Of a stretch of 64,000 nucleotides of DNA, positions 23,226 through 43,618 are shown piece after piece (positions within the stretch are counted from its first letter, which is position 1; every line of letters begins with the position of its first letter). The stretch is from Punica granatum (Eukaryota > Streptophyta > Magnoliopsida > Myrtales > Lythraceae): positions 6,758,001-6,822,000 of the forward strand of contig NC_045131.1 of assembly GCF_007655135.1 (NCBI RefSeq), in the 5' to 3' direction. Under the pieces are notes generated by a model, which did no database searches, had not been told where the DNA came from, and saw nothing but the letters and a program-made list of their open reading frames with translations. The position numbers and the translations under genes are program-made.

Positions 23226-25572
23226 TTACATACTATCACTTCCTAGGGGCCTCAACAATGGGTAATCTTCAAGCAGCTCTCGTTCCAAGAGGGTATCATT
23301 TTCCTCCTGCGGGGTCCACAACACCTCGACTGCCTGTAATGGACATCATCAAAGGTTCGTGAGAAAACAAAGTGAATGAATATAAAGATAGTAAAATCCA
23401 GGGAATGTTTCTGCACTCACTAATATTTTGCTAGAGTGGATGGAACCGAGCATCTGCAAGGCTTCCTTCAAATCTCCACTTCCATTAATGGCAGGCAATT
23501 TATGCACTCCTCTAGCAGCCACCAAAATTGTTATCTGGAAGCAAACTTACCGTAAGACACAGAATTGAGAAGGGTATTACTAAATCAAATTGTCACTTTC
23601 ACCTTACAATTCCAGATTTTGGGAAAACTTGAGACGAAAAACTAACCACGATATATTTGTTGCTGATTCCACTGGATGTACAGGTGGTTGTGCTCTGCTT
23701 TCTTATGCCGTTCACGTTAACTGAGTGTCTCCTCATCGAACTTTCCTCTTTCTTCAACAGAGAATTGATTGAAGCTTTCCTCCCCATCCTCCATGCTCCT
23801 CTTCACGTCCACCTAAAGTAGAGTTCAGTAGCACGAAATCACATACGTAAGACCACAAATCATGAAATAGACTGTTGAGTACGAAAACCTTCAAGCAGAA
23901 ATAACATTTAAAGACCTACTATCTACTGACTTGGGATTAAATCTTCTTCCATAAAATGACTTTTGGTTTCCATATACTTACAGATGAATAACCAGAAATG
24001 CAATAATCAGGATGTCGAAGCAAAGCAAGTGTCGTCTCTGCAAGAAAAAACAACGAGAAGAATAAAGAGATGCTACAACTAATTCAACAAGCATACATGT
24101 TTGCAAGCATGATGATGCTTGCTCAAAAATTGCACAAGGATCATGACAAGCACAAGCGCAACCTATTTTGAGGAATGTTATGAATGACCCAGCTTAGAAC
24201 ATATTGTATTTAAAAAATTCAAAGCTGACATTGTTAGAGTTAATTTCAAAAGACAGTGCTCACTATGATGGCTCACTCCGGCATCCTAAGAAGGAAAGGA
24301 AAATTTATTAAATCTAGAGAAAGGAAAATGGTAAGTTGGTCGGAAGTTTACCTGTCAACACGTAACTGAGTCCACTCAGGATAGATGTATCTGCAACGTC
24401 AGCAATTCGATTAAGATCCTCCTGTATCGACCTTGCCGTGCCTAATAGCCCTACCTAAATCAATTAGTTAAAAGAAATCTTAAGAAAGCCAAAATCTTGG
24501 GATAAATTAAGGGAATAGGTCCAGCGATAACCATTCCACCATTTCGGCGACCAGTCAATGGTTCCCTCACCAGCATCCATAGCCAATTTCCAACGCCAAC
24601 CCCAACTATCTTAAAACACTGTAAATCTCTGTGCAATTGAAAAAACACTTGTAGACAACTCTGGACCTTGATCATGAAGACAAGTTCGACAAACAAATTC
24701 CTTAAAAACAATTCGAAACGGCCCCTAAAACTCCCATTTCAGTAATTTCTCTTTAGAGAAGGAATAACCTTCATATCACACGGGTTTGGTGTTCAACTCA
24801 AATTAAAAAATTCTCCTAAATCGACCGGCAGCCTAAAACAGTAACTTTAACCCCGAAACTTCTTCCGTTAAGGTCTATTAACCCAGAAACTGATCTGCGA
24901 ACAACTCCATGAACAAGCTAGCCAAGTTTTAGGCCTTCTTCTTCTCTTGCTGCTCAGAGTAACAAGATCAAACACCCAATAGAGCTATGCGAGGGATGAA
25001 AAACGAAGGCAGACCTGCAGCTTGAGGACGCTGGTCTTCTCAGCAATAGTGAGCATGGTAGCCGCGAATTACATGAGGAAGACGAAGAAGAATCCATCCC
25101 CGATCATATCCGCTACCGCCGAGCTCCCGTACACCCCGCCCCCAGAAGATGAAGCCGAGTACAAGAATTCCAAGGATGAGGAAGACGAGGAAGATGAGGA
25201 GGAACTTCTCGAGGAGAATGAGCTTCCGACAACTCTGCCCCCAGAAGCAGCCAATGCGGAGCTGACATTGCAAGTCAGGAGCAGCCCGCAAGACTGTGGC
25301 CACCGCGGGCTTCTTCAGAGCTTCAAGGGCTCCGAAGATCTTGTCCACGAGAACCTCAACTGGGTTGCTCCTGCTCCGGTCGGTGTTGATCAGGGTCGAG
25401 TTCTTGGAGGGGAGGCAGCAGCTAACACCCAGCCTCGGGAACTCGTAATGGGAGTGGACGAAACGGAGAGGAGGGGCGGGGAGCTTTTGTGGTGGGGGCA
25501 GCTGGATTCATAAGTGGCGGGGATGCATTTCATTGGGTTTGATTGGAGGAGGCAGAGGGTGACCGCCGCCAT
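23226..25572 (-). pseudogene. Decayed FLAP1/DUF1517 duplicate
   Basis: All six exons of the neighbouring intact gene have counterparts at 25015-25572, 24352-24454, 23982-24037, 23647-23812, 23421-23534 and 23226-23333. Exons 2, 3 and 5 keep length and phase. Exon 4 is 166 bp instead of 165: one extra base shifts the frame and gives a stop soon after KFDEETL. Exon 1 is 558 bp instead of 636, has lost the glycine-rich segment and has at least two frame breaks. The normal stop has mutated, so the last exon would read on a few codons to 23226. Splice sites are mostly preserved, so it may still be transcribed, but no full DUF1517 protein can be made. This is a clear pseudogene. Confidence 0.9.
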
Positions 25573-25689
25573 GGTTGGCAGATTGAAAAGCGAGGATCTA
25601 GACAAGTGATTGGCTAGAGATTTCGGAGAAGAAGGGAATGTTTGTGGGGTTCGACTTCCTTAGGCGAAATTAAACGGAAGATGGCCCGA

Positions 25690-25962
25690 ATATCTGATTT
25701 ATGTATATATATAGATATAGATTCCTCTTGAATGTACTATAGCATGGACATATACAATGGCAGTCAACAAATATGGAAAGTGATAAATGGAGAATTGTAC
25801 CTTATGATACATGCAGCTAATAGGAAAGGAGAAAAAGGAAATGATATATCGGACACTTAGGAACTAAATTGGAACTAAATTCTTCCTATACTCCCCCTTA
25901 AACGTGGATATCAAGAACGCCCTACCTTCCCGAGTGCCTTGGTGAAGATGTCAATGCAACCG
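25690..25962 (-). mobile_element. Truncated copia retrotransposon 3' end
   Basis: On the minus strand the peptide DIFTKALGK, typical of the last residues of copia RNase H, is encoded near 25925-25955. It is followed by a polypurine tract AAGGGGGAG (about 25897-25905) and then LTR-like sequence starting TATAGGAAGAATTTAG. Nothing upstream of RNase H remains. It lies exactly between the two FLAP1 copies. The frame is already broken after the motif. The extent of the LTR part is estimated. Confidence 0.6.
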
Positions 25963-26463
25963 TGTTGACACATGGAAGTGACTATGGTCTTGGACTAGTC
26001 CGTATAGTCTTAACCAGCAAATATTCCTACAATATGCAGGAGCTGATGGAACCCAAGATTTTCGCTCGATGCAGTTATAAAGCAAAGTGCAGCAGACTCC
26101 AGTCCACCCATGAGATCATGATGAAACACTCTTCAACCTCGTATGAATCCACTCAACATGGAAAGAGAATATCCATATGGCAAGTAAAAGAAATCCTGAT
26201 CAAATTTCTTCCAACTCAAGCTTAAGATGTCATAGGAACGGCTCACTGATAAATATAGTGCCAAGAAAAGCTATGGAACCAAACAATTAGCCATTCTCTA
26301 ACCATTTCCTTGTATGACAAAGGAGACATCTTCCGATGCTCAAATGAAAATTTTTGTGCACTATATACAACTTATTCTATACAAGTAACTCCAACGGTCG
26401 AATTTAGCTCATATGATACGCCTCTAAGCAAGGAAGGAAGGGTGGCAATTACATACTTTTACT

Positions 26464-28918
26464 TCATAGAGGCCTCAACAATGGGTAATCTTCAAGCAAC
26501 TCTCGTTCCGATAGAGTATCATTTTCATTCTGCGGGGTCCACAACACTTCGACTGCCTGCATAGGTCATCATCCAAGGTTCATGAGAAAACAAACTCAAA
26601 GAATAAAAAGAAAGTAAATTCCAGGGAATATTTCTGTTCTCACTAGTATTTTGCTAGAGGGAATGGAGCCAAGCTTCTGCAAGGCTTCCTTCAAATCTCC
26701 ACTTCCATTAATGGCAGGCAATTTATGCAATCCTTCAGCAGCCACCAAAATTGTTATCTGGAAGCAAACTTACCATAAGAGACCAAATGGAGGAAGGCAT
26801 TGCTAAATTGAATTGTTGATTTTACATTTTCAAGAGTCAGTTTCCAATTCTTGATTTTGAGAAAACTTCAGGAGAAAAACTAACCACTATGTACTCATTG
26901 CTGATTCCGCTAGATGCACGGGCGGTTGTGCTCTGCTTTCTAATGCTGTTCACATTCACAAGCGTCTCCTCGTCGAACTTTCCTCTTTCTTCAATAGATA
27001 GTTGATTGAAGCGTTTCTCTCCATCCTCCATGCTCCTCTTCACATCCACCTAAAGTAGAGTTCAATAACATGAAATCACATACGTAAGACCACAAATCAT
27101 GAAATAGACAGTTGAGTACGAAAACCTTCAAGCAGAAATAACATTCATAGAACTATTATCTACTGGCCATTCAAAAACATATTAGATCTTCCCATAAAAT
27201 GACTTTAAGTATTCATATTATACTTACGGATGAATAACCAGAGATGCAATAATCAGGATGTCGAAGCAAAGCAAGTGTCGTCTCTGCAAGAAAAAACAAC
27301 AAGAAGAACAAAGAGATATTACAACTAATTCAACAAGCATACATATTTGCAAGCATTATGATGGTTGCTCAAAAATTGTACATAGATCATCACAAGCACA
27401 AGTGTAGGAACATTATGAATGACGCAGCTGAAAACATATTGTATTTAAAAAATTCAAAGCTGATATTGTTTAGAGTTAATTTCACAAAATAATGCTTAAT
27501 ATGATGGGTCACTCCGGCATCCTAGGAAGGAAAGGCAAATTTATTAATTCTAGAGAAGTAAAAACAGCAACTTGGTCGAAGTTCACCTGTCAACACAAAA
27601 CTGAGTCCACTCGGGGTAGATGTATCTGCAACTTCAGCAATTCGATTAAGATCCTTCTGGAGCGACCTTCCCATGCCTAATAGCCCGACCTAAATCAATC
27701 AGTTAAAAGAACTCTTAAGAGATCCAAACTCTTGAGATAGTTTCAGGGTAGAAGTCCAGCGATAACCATGCCACCATTCCAGCTACCAGTCATGGTTCAC
27801 CCGCCAGCGTTGATGGACAATTTCCAACACCAACTCAGCTTTGCAAAACTATGTTAAAACACACTAAATCTATCTCTGCATTTCAAAAGGCGCTTGAAAA
27901 CAACTCTTGAAATTGATCTTGAAAACAAGTTTGATGACGAATTCCTTCAAAACAATTCATAGTGGCCCCTAAAAAACTCCCACTTCAGTCGTTCTCCTTA
28001 GCGAAGGAATAGCATTCATATCACATGGATTTTGCTGTTCAATTCAAATTCAATATTTCTCCCAAATTGAACTGATCAGGCCTGTTCGAACACCTCCATC
28101 TACAAGATTGAAGAGTTTAAAATGGCTCCTAGCTTTACCAGCACCAGGTATCAAAACCTTCATTTTCCTTCCAATTCAATTCAAGTTCGAAACTTTTATT
28201 GCCTTGTTCTTCTCTTGCAGCTCAGAGTAACAAGAGCAAACACCCGATAGAGCTATGCGAGGGATGAAAAAGGAACGCTGACCTGAAGCTTGAGGACGCT
28301 AGTCTTCTCAGCAGCAGTGAGCACGCTACCTTCCGACCGGTCGGAGAGAAAACCTGAAACCAATATAAAAGCCGCGAACCCCATGAGGATCAAGAAGAAG
28401 CTCGATCCTGCCCCGACCCCAACACCGACAGCTGGACCCACGTACACCCCGCCCCCTCCGAAAGGCGAGGGCGCGTAGTATGGAGCCGAGTACGAGAACC
28501 CCGGGCTCGACGACCTCGTCGTATAGCTCCCCGAAGATGAGGAGGACCTTCTCGAGGAGAACGAGCTCCCGCCAACTCTGCCTCCCGAAGCAGCCAATGC
28601 GGAGCTGACATCGCAAGTCAGGAGCAGCCCCAGCAAGATTGCGGCCAGAGCGGGCTTCTTCAGAGCTTCGAGGGCTCCGAAGATCTTGTCGACGAGAATC
28701 TTAACTGGGTTGTTCTCGTTCCGGTCGGTGGAGATGAGGTCCGAGTTTTTGGAGGGGAGGCAGTAGCTGACGCCCAGCCTCGGAAACCCATCGCGGGTCC
28801 GGACGAAACGGAGAGGAGTGGCGGGGAGTTTGTGGGGTGGGGGCAGCTGGATAGGGAAGCGGGCGGGGTTGCATTTCAGTGGGCTTGATTGGAGGAAGGA
28901 GAGGGTGGCCGCTGCCAT
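26464..28918 (-). CDS. FLAP1: Chloroplast DUF1517 protein, FLAP1-like
   Basis: Six exons on the minus strand (28283-28918, 27587-27689, 27228-27283, 26885-27049, 26644-26757, 26464-26556) give 388 residues in frame. Residues 1-70 are Ser/Pro/Arg-rich and look like a chloroplast transit peptide. A hydrophobic segment (about 88-109) precedes SALAASGGR, possibly a second targeting or membrane element. A Ser/Gly-rich linker follows, then GGGGVYVGPAVG and a membrane segment at about 172-191. The conserved C-terminal half includes the VLKLQVGLLGMGRSLQKDL, RHPDYCISGYSS and NEYIV regions. This matches DUF1517. The Arabidopsis member FLAP1 (At1g54520 from memory) tunes proton-motive force and NPQ in fluctuating light in thylakoid/envelope membranes. 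Stop codon at 26464-26466. It has a decayed tandem copy downstream. Confidence 0.93.
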
Positions 28919-30490
28919 GACTGGTTAAAAACCGAGAATCTTGAATTGGAGGAGAGCTGTTGTGGTGGCTGTGCGAGCAGGGGCTGTATGCAGCGTTCGG
29001 ACAAGGAGAAGATGTGAACCTCATCTCATCCACGACGCAGAGGCGGAGGAATCCCCATTTGATTGATCATTGAAGCCAAAAGGCCAACAGCTTCCAGACC
29101 GGACCGTCCGGTTCGTCCTAGAAATATTTTTTTTCGATTACAATACGATGCTCGTGACCTAATACAAAGAAATGAAAATGAAATCTAAATAAAGGGGCAC
29201 GAGTAATTTCATTGATGACAATCAAACTCGAAACCTTTATATTACCATGTGAGAATATTAGCTATTACCCTACACCCTTTCTTCGTTTTGTGCAAGGAAA
29301 AATGCCTTATTTTGGGCCTCAAGTAACTTTTTTTATCCAAAAGAAAAGGGGGGAATTTTTTTTTTGAGGTATAAGATTGTTGTGTAGGGAAGCTGTCAAG
29401 ATGAAGATTCTATCAATTCAGAAGCTGCAGCATAAACTGCGGGGTTCGAAGCTTGCTAAAAATCTAGGGATGCTGCAATTTATGGACGGTCTTGATTGTT
29501 TTTTTTTTATCATTTTATTACCTTAGATGAGTTATGGTTCTTAAATGGTGATGTATGTTTTTGATCATTTTATTACCTCATAAGGGTTATGGTTCTTAAA
29601 TGATGATGTAATTGAACCGTGTACATATTTTTTGAGCTAAATAATAGAAGAAGACGCCACTTTTTTTTTTTAAAAAGAACCTTTATCATTTTCTTTTGAA
29701 CAATTTTTAGTATATTAAAATAATACAAAGTACAAAAAAAAAATTGAAAATTGGAAGGGAGATGGGAAAGAGGGGTCTCATCAGAGGCCACCACTCCCAA
29801 GGTCTCCAGTGATTTGTGGATTCATTGGAGAATTGAAAAGGAGAATGATTACCATTGAAAAGACATAGATTAACATCTCCCAATTAGGGGAGAAAGGGGC
29901 CTGCTAACGGCCGCCCTTCCCCTTTTACATGTATCATTCTCAAGTGATTAACCATCTCTTTTCATTTTTTTTTCCGGTAAGTTAAAATTGTGAAAGACAT
30001 TGCTCTCGCAATTTCAGGAGTTCGAGTATTAAAAGCTATTCCTTCTTTCAACAAGTGCGCTTCCTAGAGTTCGAACTTGTATTTTCTTCTTTACGGGAGT
30101 TAGAGCTACTTACTATTCAGTCAATACTTTTTTTATACCAATTTGTTTTATTTAGTAAACTAGTTTTATTGCTGGTGCAAGTTTCTTTTTAAGGAATGTT
30201 TGTTCCAATTTTTATAGTTTGAATTTAATGAATATGAAAAATAACTCTATATAATATGATTGATTCTAAAATTATATATATTTTACTGATAATTATGAAC
30301 TTTACAAGTATTTTCAAGTTAGTCATTAAAATTGAAATTTGACAGAATATGTTTTTAGAGGTACATAATTTCTCGAAGAAATACATTAATCTTATTAGAT
30401 TTTATGAATAATTTCTTATTTTAAATCATACTGCATTGCCGGTCAGATGGCCGGCCCAGTTCTTCTGTTAGACTGCCTGCGACAGAAACC
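28919..30490. other. Intergenic region between divergent FLAP1 and RPS24
   Basis: The first 200 bases are the FLAP1 promoter and leader. A 46-bp direct tandem repeat (29510-29554 and 29565-29610, TCATTTTATTACCT...) is present. The rest is AT-rich with no recognised gene. Confidence 0.45.
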
Positions 30491-30506
30491 CCAAACGAAG
30501 CCCAAA

Positions 30507-32102
<1,596 letters not shown>

Positions 32103-32901
32103 GCATGTAGGTGTGTTAATCTCAGAGCGGAATGCGGGGTGTCAGTTACTTTTAATAGCAATATTTTCTCATGCTTAGAGAGCTTTGGGATGAAACCTTT
32201 GTGTTTCTGTTGTTGCACTTTGTGACCGATGCTCAGTTATCTTTCCCAATTTTGACTACTTGATCGCAAAGCAAATCTATAAGCTCAATCGAAGTTATTC
32301 ATTGTGAAAGTTTCAGATTTTTCAGCGATAACTATATCAAACGAAATCCTACTATATGTGTAGTTGGTTTACGTCCTATCTTTGCACTGACACAACCATT
32401 GTCATCGTTCGGCTTCAACCTCTAACGGAAGTAGTAATTTCTGCTGAAAATTGTGAGAAGCTTGCATAATTAAAGTAACTCATGGTGTGAAGGAGGGTCA
32501 CTTAAGATATTAATATAATCATTGAAAGTTTATATGCGATGCATCATGGATAATCCACGATAATAGGAAGAACTTATATGAAAAATTGAAAGTTTTGGTT
32601 TTTACTAGTGAGTAATGTTTTCACTAGTATTTTCGTCTCTCCATATCGGCTTTCCTTGGTCGATGGATCCTTTCATGGTTCAGTTAGTCCGAGCCTAGAT
32701 TACACTCTATCCGCTCCTTAGAACACTTTGGTTCCCTGCAAATGGGTCCTTACGGTCGGGTTTTGGTAGTTGTAAGGGGAGAGATCTGTGATCGTATCAA
32801 TTTGTACTTTCTAAGAGCTCTTGAAATTCTCGAGACATATGCAGGCATAGTCTTATTGTCGACCTCAGTGATTGCAAATCTGCAGGTAAATATTTATGGC
32901 A
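32103..32901. other. RPS24 3' UTR and intergenic DNA
   Basis: The first 150 bases are the likely 3' UTR. No further gene is recognised up to the MITE at 32902. Confidence 0.45.
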
Positions 32902-33082
32902 TGTTTGTTTTCAGAATTAAAATCACAAAAATTTTAACTTTAATTTTAACTTAACACACTACGCAATAAAAATACATATTTTTCAATTTAAAAATTTTAT
33001 TTAACTTTAATTCAATACACTACATAATATTTATCCTTTTTCATAATAAAAATTAAAATTATTTTAATTCTAAAATCAAACG
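32902..33082. mobile_element. MITE-like repeat upstream of RBD1 (CGTTTG family)
   Basis: The left edge TGTTTGTTTTCAGAATTAAA and the reverse complement of the right edge CGTTTGATTTTAGAATTAAA are good inverted repeats. It is about 180 bp and AT-rich, with ACACACTAC/ACACTACAT words shared with the copy at 9073. It lies about 300 bp before the RBD1 start codon, so within its promoter region. Confidence 0.65.
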
Positions 33083-33384
33083 TTGTTTTTTGAAGTAAGA
33101 TGTTAGAGTAGGACCCGCAAATTTAGGAAAAGAAAATTTCTCGCTTTCAAGGTGAGGAGGACCTTCCCCCAGACGCCCCTTCTTCCCCCTTCCCTTCCTC
33201 ACCTTATCTGTACACCTCACATCTCCTCCTCCCAGAATGGAACAGCACCATTAGCATTTGCTATCCTCCTTTTACATGGATTCCCTCTTCCACCCTTAAC
33301 CTTGGACTCCATTGACAAGCTCGGACCCTTCTCCCTCTCCATCCATATCTCAGTCATCCCTGCAGGTTCGGTTGCACAACCACC

Positions 33385-34005
33385 ATGGCCTCTGCAACGA
33401 CAAGGCCCGCCTTCTTCTTCCACAGCATCTCCACCAAACCTTCCCCCACCCCGAAGCAGAAGCCGGCGCACTGCTCACTTGCCAGACCCCAGAGAGTCTC
33501 TTACTTCCGGTTGCTCCCCGGCGCCTCGAGACTGCGCCTTTTACCGCGCTCCATTGATGTCTCGAAGGAAGACACCCCGATGTCCAACCGGGAAGCCGAG
33601 GACCCTTCCCCCCCTCCTCCTCCTCCTACCCTCGAGGCCGAGCCCGAGTCTCCTGAGGAGAAGTTCGACAAGAGGAGGCTGGAGGAGAAGTTCGCAGTCC
33701 TGAACACGGGGATCTACGAGTGTCGGTCCTGCGGGTACAAGTATGACGAGTCGGTCGGGGACCCGGCGTATCCGATCCCTCCGGGGCTGCCATTCGACAA
33801 GATACCTGTAGATTGGAGGTGCCCCACCTGTGGGGCCGCCAAAAGCTTCTTCGAGAGCAAGAGCGTGGAGATTGCCGGGTTCGCGCAGAACCAGCAGTTC
33901 GGGCTGGGAGGGAACGCCCTGACGTCGGGGCAGAAGGCCCTATTGATATACGGGAGCTTGTTCTTCTTCTTCCTTCTCTTTTTGTCGGGCTACTTCTTGC
34001 AATAG
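33385..34005 (+). CDS. RBD1: Chloroplast membrane-anchored rubredoxin
   Basis: A single-exon gene of 206 residues. Residues 1-60 are basic and Ser-rich, fitting a chloroplast transit peptide, followed by a proline-rich acidic linker (75-92). The rubredoxin domain has two CxxC knuckles, C113-x2-C116 in YECRSCGYKYD and C146-x2-C149 in WRCPTCG, which bind one iron atom. A C-terminal membrane anchor lies at about 185-204. This layout is that of RBD1 (At1g54500; cyanobacterial RubA), a thylakoid protein needed for photosystem II assembly, and its iron site is thought to act in redox protection during assembly. The ATG sits in a context CACCATGGC that favours initiation. GC-rich codon use differs from the AT-rich surroundings. 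It converges on XRN4 across 875 bp. Confidence 0.96.
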   Translation: MASATTRPAFFFHSISTKPSPTPKQKPAHCSLARPQRVSYFRLLPGASRLRLLPRSIDVSKEDTPMSNREAEDPSPPPPPPTLEAEPESPEEKFDKRRLEEKFAVLNTGIYECRSCGYKYDESVGDPAYPIPPGLPFDKIPVDWRCPTCGAAKSFFESKSVEIAGFAQNQQFGLGGNALTSGQKALLIYGSLFFFFLLFLSGYFLQ

Positions 34006-34880
34006 TGGCAGTTGCAATGTTCCTTCTTCTTGTTGTTTAGTCTTCTTTGTTGCATCGGTGGTTTGATGAGAGAATATTAAGGCTGCTTGTAATAATATGT
34101 GCAGATAGAAAGATAACTCGCATAAGTACTTTGGGCATGGTGTTATATGATTAGCTCGAGAGCCATTTCCTCGACTCGTCAAATTTCACGACCGTCAGTG
34201 ATCCTCGGAATTCGCTGACGGTAGGATACCTTCATTGTAAAGCTAAGAGGAGATCAAACTAAATCAAGAAACGGAAGCAGAGACACTGCCATGCAGACAT
34301 TTTGCACAGTTATGCAGTTTCGATCAAATCCGGAACTTGCACTGATAACATAAACCATATCTCAACTAAAAATGAACATCTTCCATTAGCTGTGGAATCG
34401 ATGAAATTAACCATACATGATCAACCTTTCTGCTATTCACGGTCTTTCCTTATAAAAATGAAAATTTCACGCTAAAATGAAGAGCACAACGTAACAACAT
34501 CAATGTTTTTTCACCTACCTCTACAATAATATACACTTTCTCCCTAGTGAACCTGTTAAGATGGCAAACCCGAGCAGCACTAGAGCTCCCTCAAGTAAAC
34601 TGTGCCTATTTAAGATTCCCAATCCATGCCTCGGTTGAACTGCTGCCATCCGACCAATTTTCTCTACTTACAGGGTTCCTGTTTCTCAGCATCTGTCTAG
34701 CGAAAAGTTGCGACAAAGCAACCGGCTAAGCATCTTGTCTGTGCCTAATGGGACCTCGGAGCCATGCTGCTCTTTGAATGGATTACTGAGTCTCCCATAA
34801 GCACAGCAGTTTTGAGCCACGAGCAACCTAGAGCTCCCAGCGAGGCAGGGGGAGATAAATCATGACATTGCCTTCTGTAA
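34006..34880. other. Convergent 3' UTRs of RBD1 (+) and XRN4 (-)
   Basis: The RBD1 stop is at 34005 and the XRN4 stop codon ends, on the minus strand, at 34881. The interval should hold both 3' UTRs. No other gene is recognised. Confidence 0.5.
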
Positions 34881-42969
<8,089 letters not shown>

Positions 42970-43046
42970 GATCGGCGGCTGAGTCGGCACCTGCTGTGAG
43001 TCAACTCGCACGACACCAAAATTGACGAATTGACAGAGCGACCGAC

Positions 43047-43048
<2 letters not shown>

Positions 43049-43077
<29 letters not shown>
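43049..43077. repeat. (GA)n microsatellite upstream of XRN4
   Basis: About 14 GA units, 80 bp upstream of the XRN4 start codon, probably in the 5' UTR, where the transcript would carry CU repeats. The interval up to the U6-like sequence holds the XRN4 promoter. Confidence 0.8.
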
Positions 43078-43080
<3 letters not shown>

Positions 43081-43550
43081 TCGAGATCTGTACGGGTTGG
43101 GATGGTGAAAGGGCAGAAGAAAGGTATAGTTAAATGAATAAATGTCAAGCGAAGTAATGGGGTGTTTTTCAAACTAATCAGAAATACAGGGGAAACATTG
43201 GAATTATCTGTTTTTTTTGCTAGGTTGGAAATAAAAGTAGAATGCAAGTCCCATTTCGAGAAATATGAAGTTTTCAGGGGTGACCTCAAAATTTTCCGAT
43301 TGTTCCTCTCAAATTGCAATTAACTAATTTCTATTTATGCAATTTGTGTCTATAAAATGTGGGGAATTTTTTTTTTTTGGGTAGATAAATGTGGAGATTT
43401 TTTTTCGATAGATAAATGTGGGGAATTTTAATGTCGATATGTATAATCAAATCAAAATTGAAAATACAGTACAATTAACTGATTTACCTGAAGTACATAA
43501 GTAAAAATTTATGCACTTTACTTGACATGAGCGTAATCTAGGAGTCCGGG

Positions 43551-43618
43551 ACCAATACAGAGAAGATTAGCATGGCCCCGGAGCAAGGATGACTGGCACA
43601 AATCAAGAAGTATTTTAC
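43551..43618 (+). pseudogene. U6 snRNA pseudogene
   Basis: The sequence matches the central and 3' parts of U6: the ACAGAGA box is at 43557-43563, the AGC triad at 43569-43571, then CATGGCCCC, GCAAGGATGAC and CACAAATC. The 5' stem-loop of U6 is replaced by diverged sequence, and several conserved bases in the internal stem-loop and near the 3' end are changed. There is no upstream sequence element (RTCCCACATCG) or TATA box at the spacing plant U6 genes need. It is therefore a truncated, non-functional U6 copy. Confidence 0.85.

Larger units (their letters stand above)
22807..28918. repeat. Tandem segmental duplication of the FLAP1 gene
   Basis: Unit A starts at about 22807 and unit B at about 26003; both open with TATAGTCTTAACCAGCAAA. 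Each contains the 3' flank, all six exons and the introns of one FLAP1-like gene on the minus strand, ending near 25572 and 28918. Introns 1-5 remain easily alignable, so the event duplicated genomic DNA, not a processed transcript. A copia remnant sits between the units. Confidence 0.85.

Noticed and set aside
25022..25513. 163-codon plus-strand open frame, glutamate-rich
   Set aside because: It is the antisense of the serine-rich exon 1 of the FLAP1 pseudogene; the Glu run is the complement of the Ser codons.
33152..33703. 183-codon plus-strand open frame overlapping RBD1
   Set aside because: Proline/serine-rich reading in a shifted frame of the RBD1 gene and its leader; the RBD1 frame carries the rubredoxin domain.
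43551..43618. Functional U6 snRNA gene
   Set aside because: The 5' stem-loop is missing and no USE/TATA promoter precedes it.
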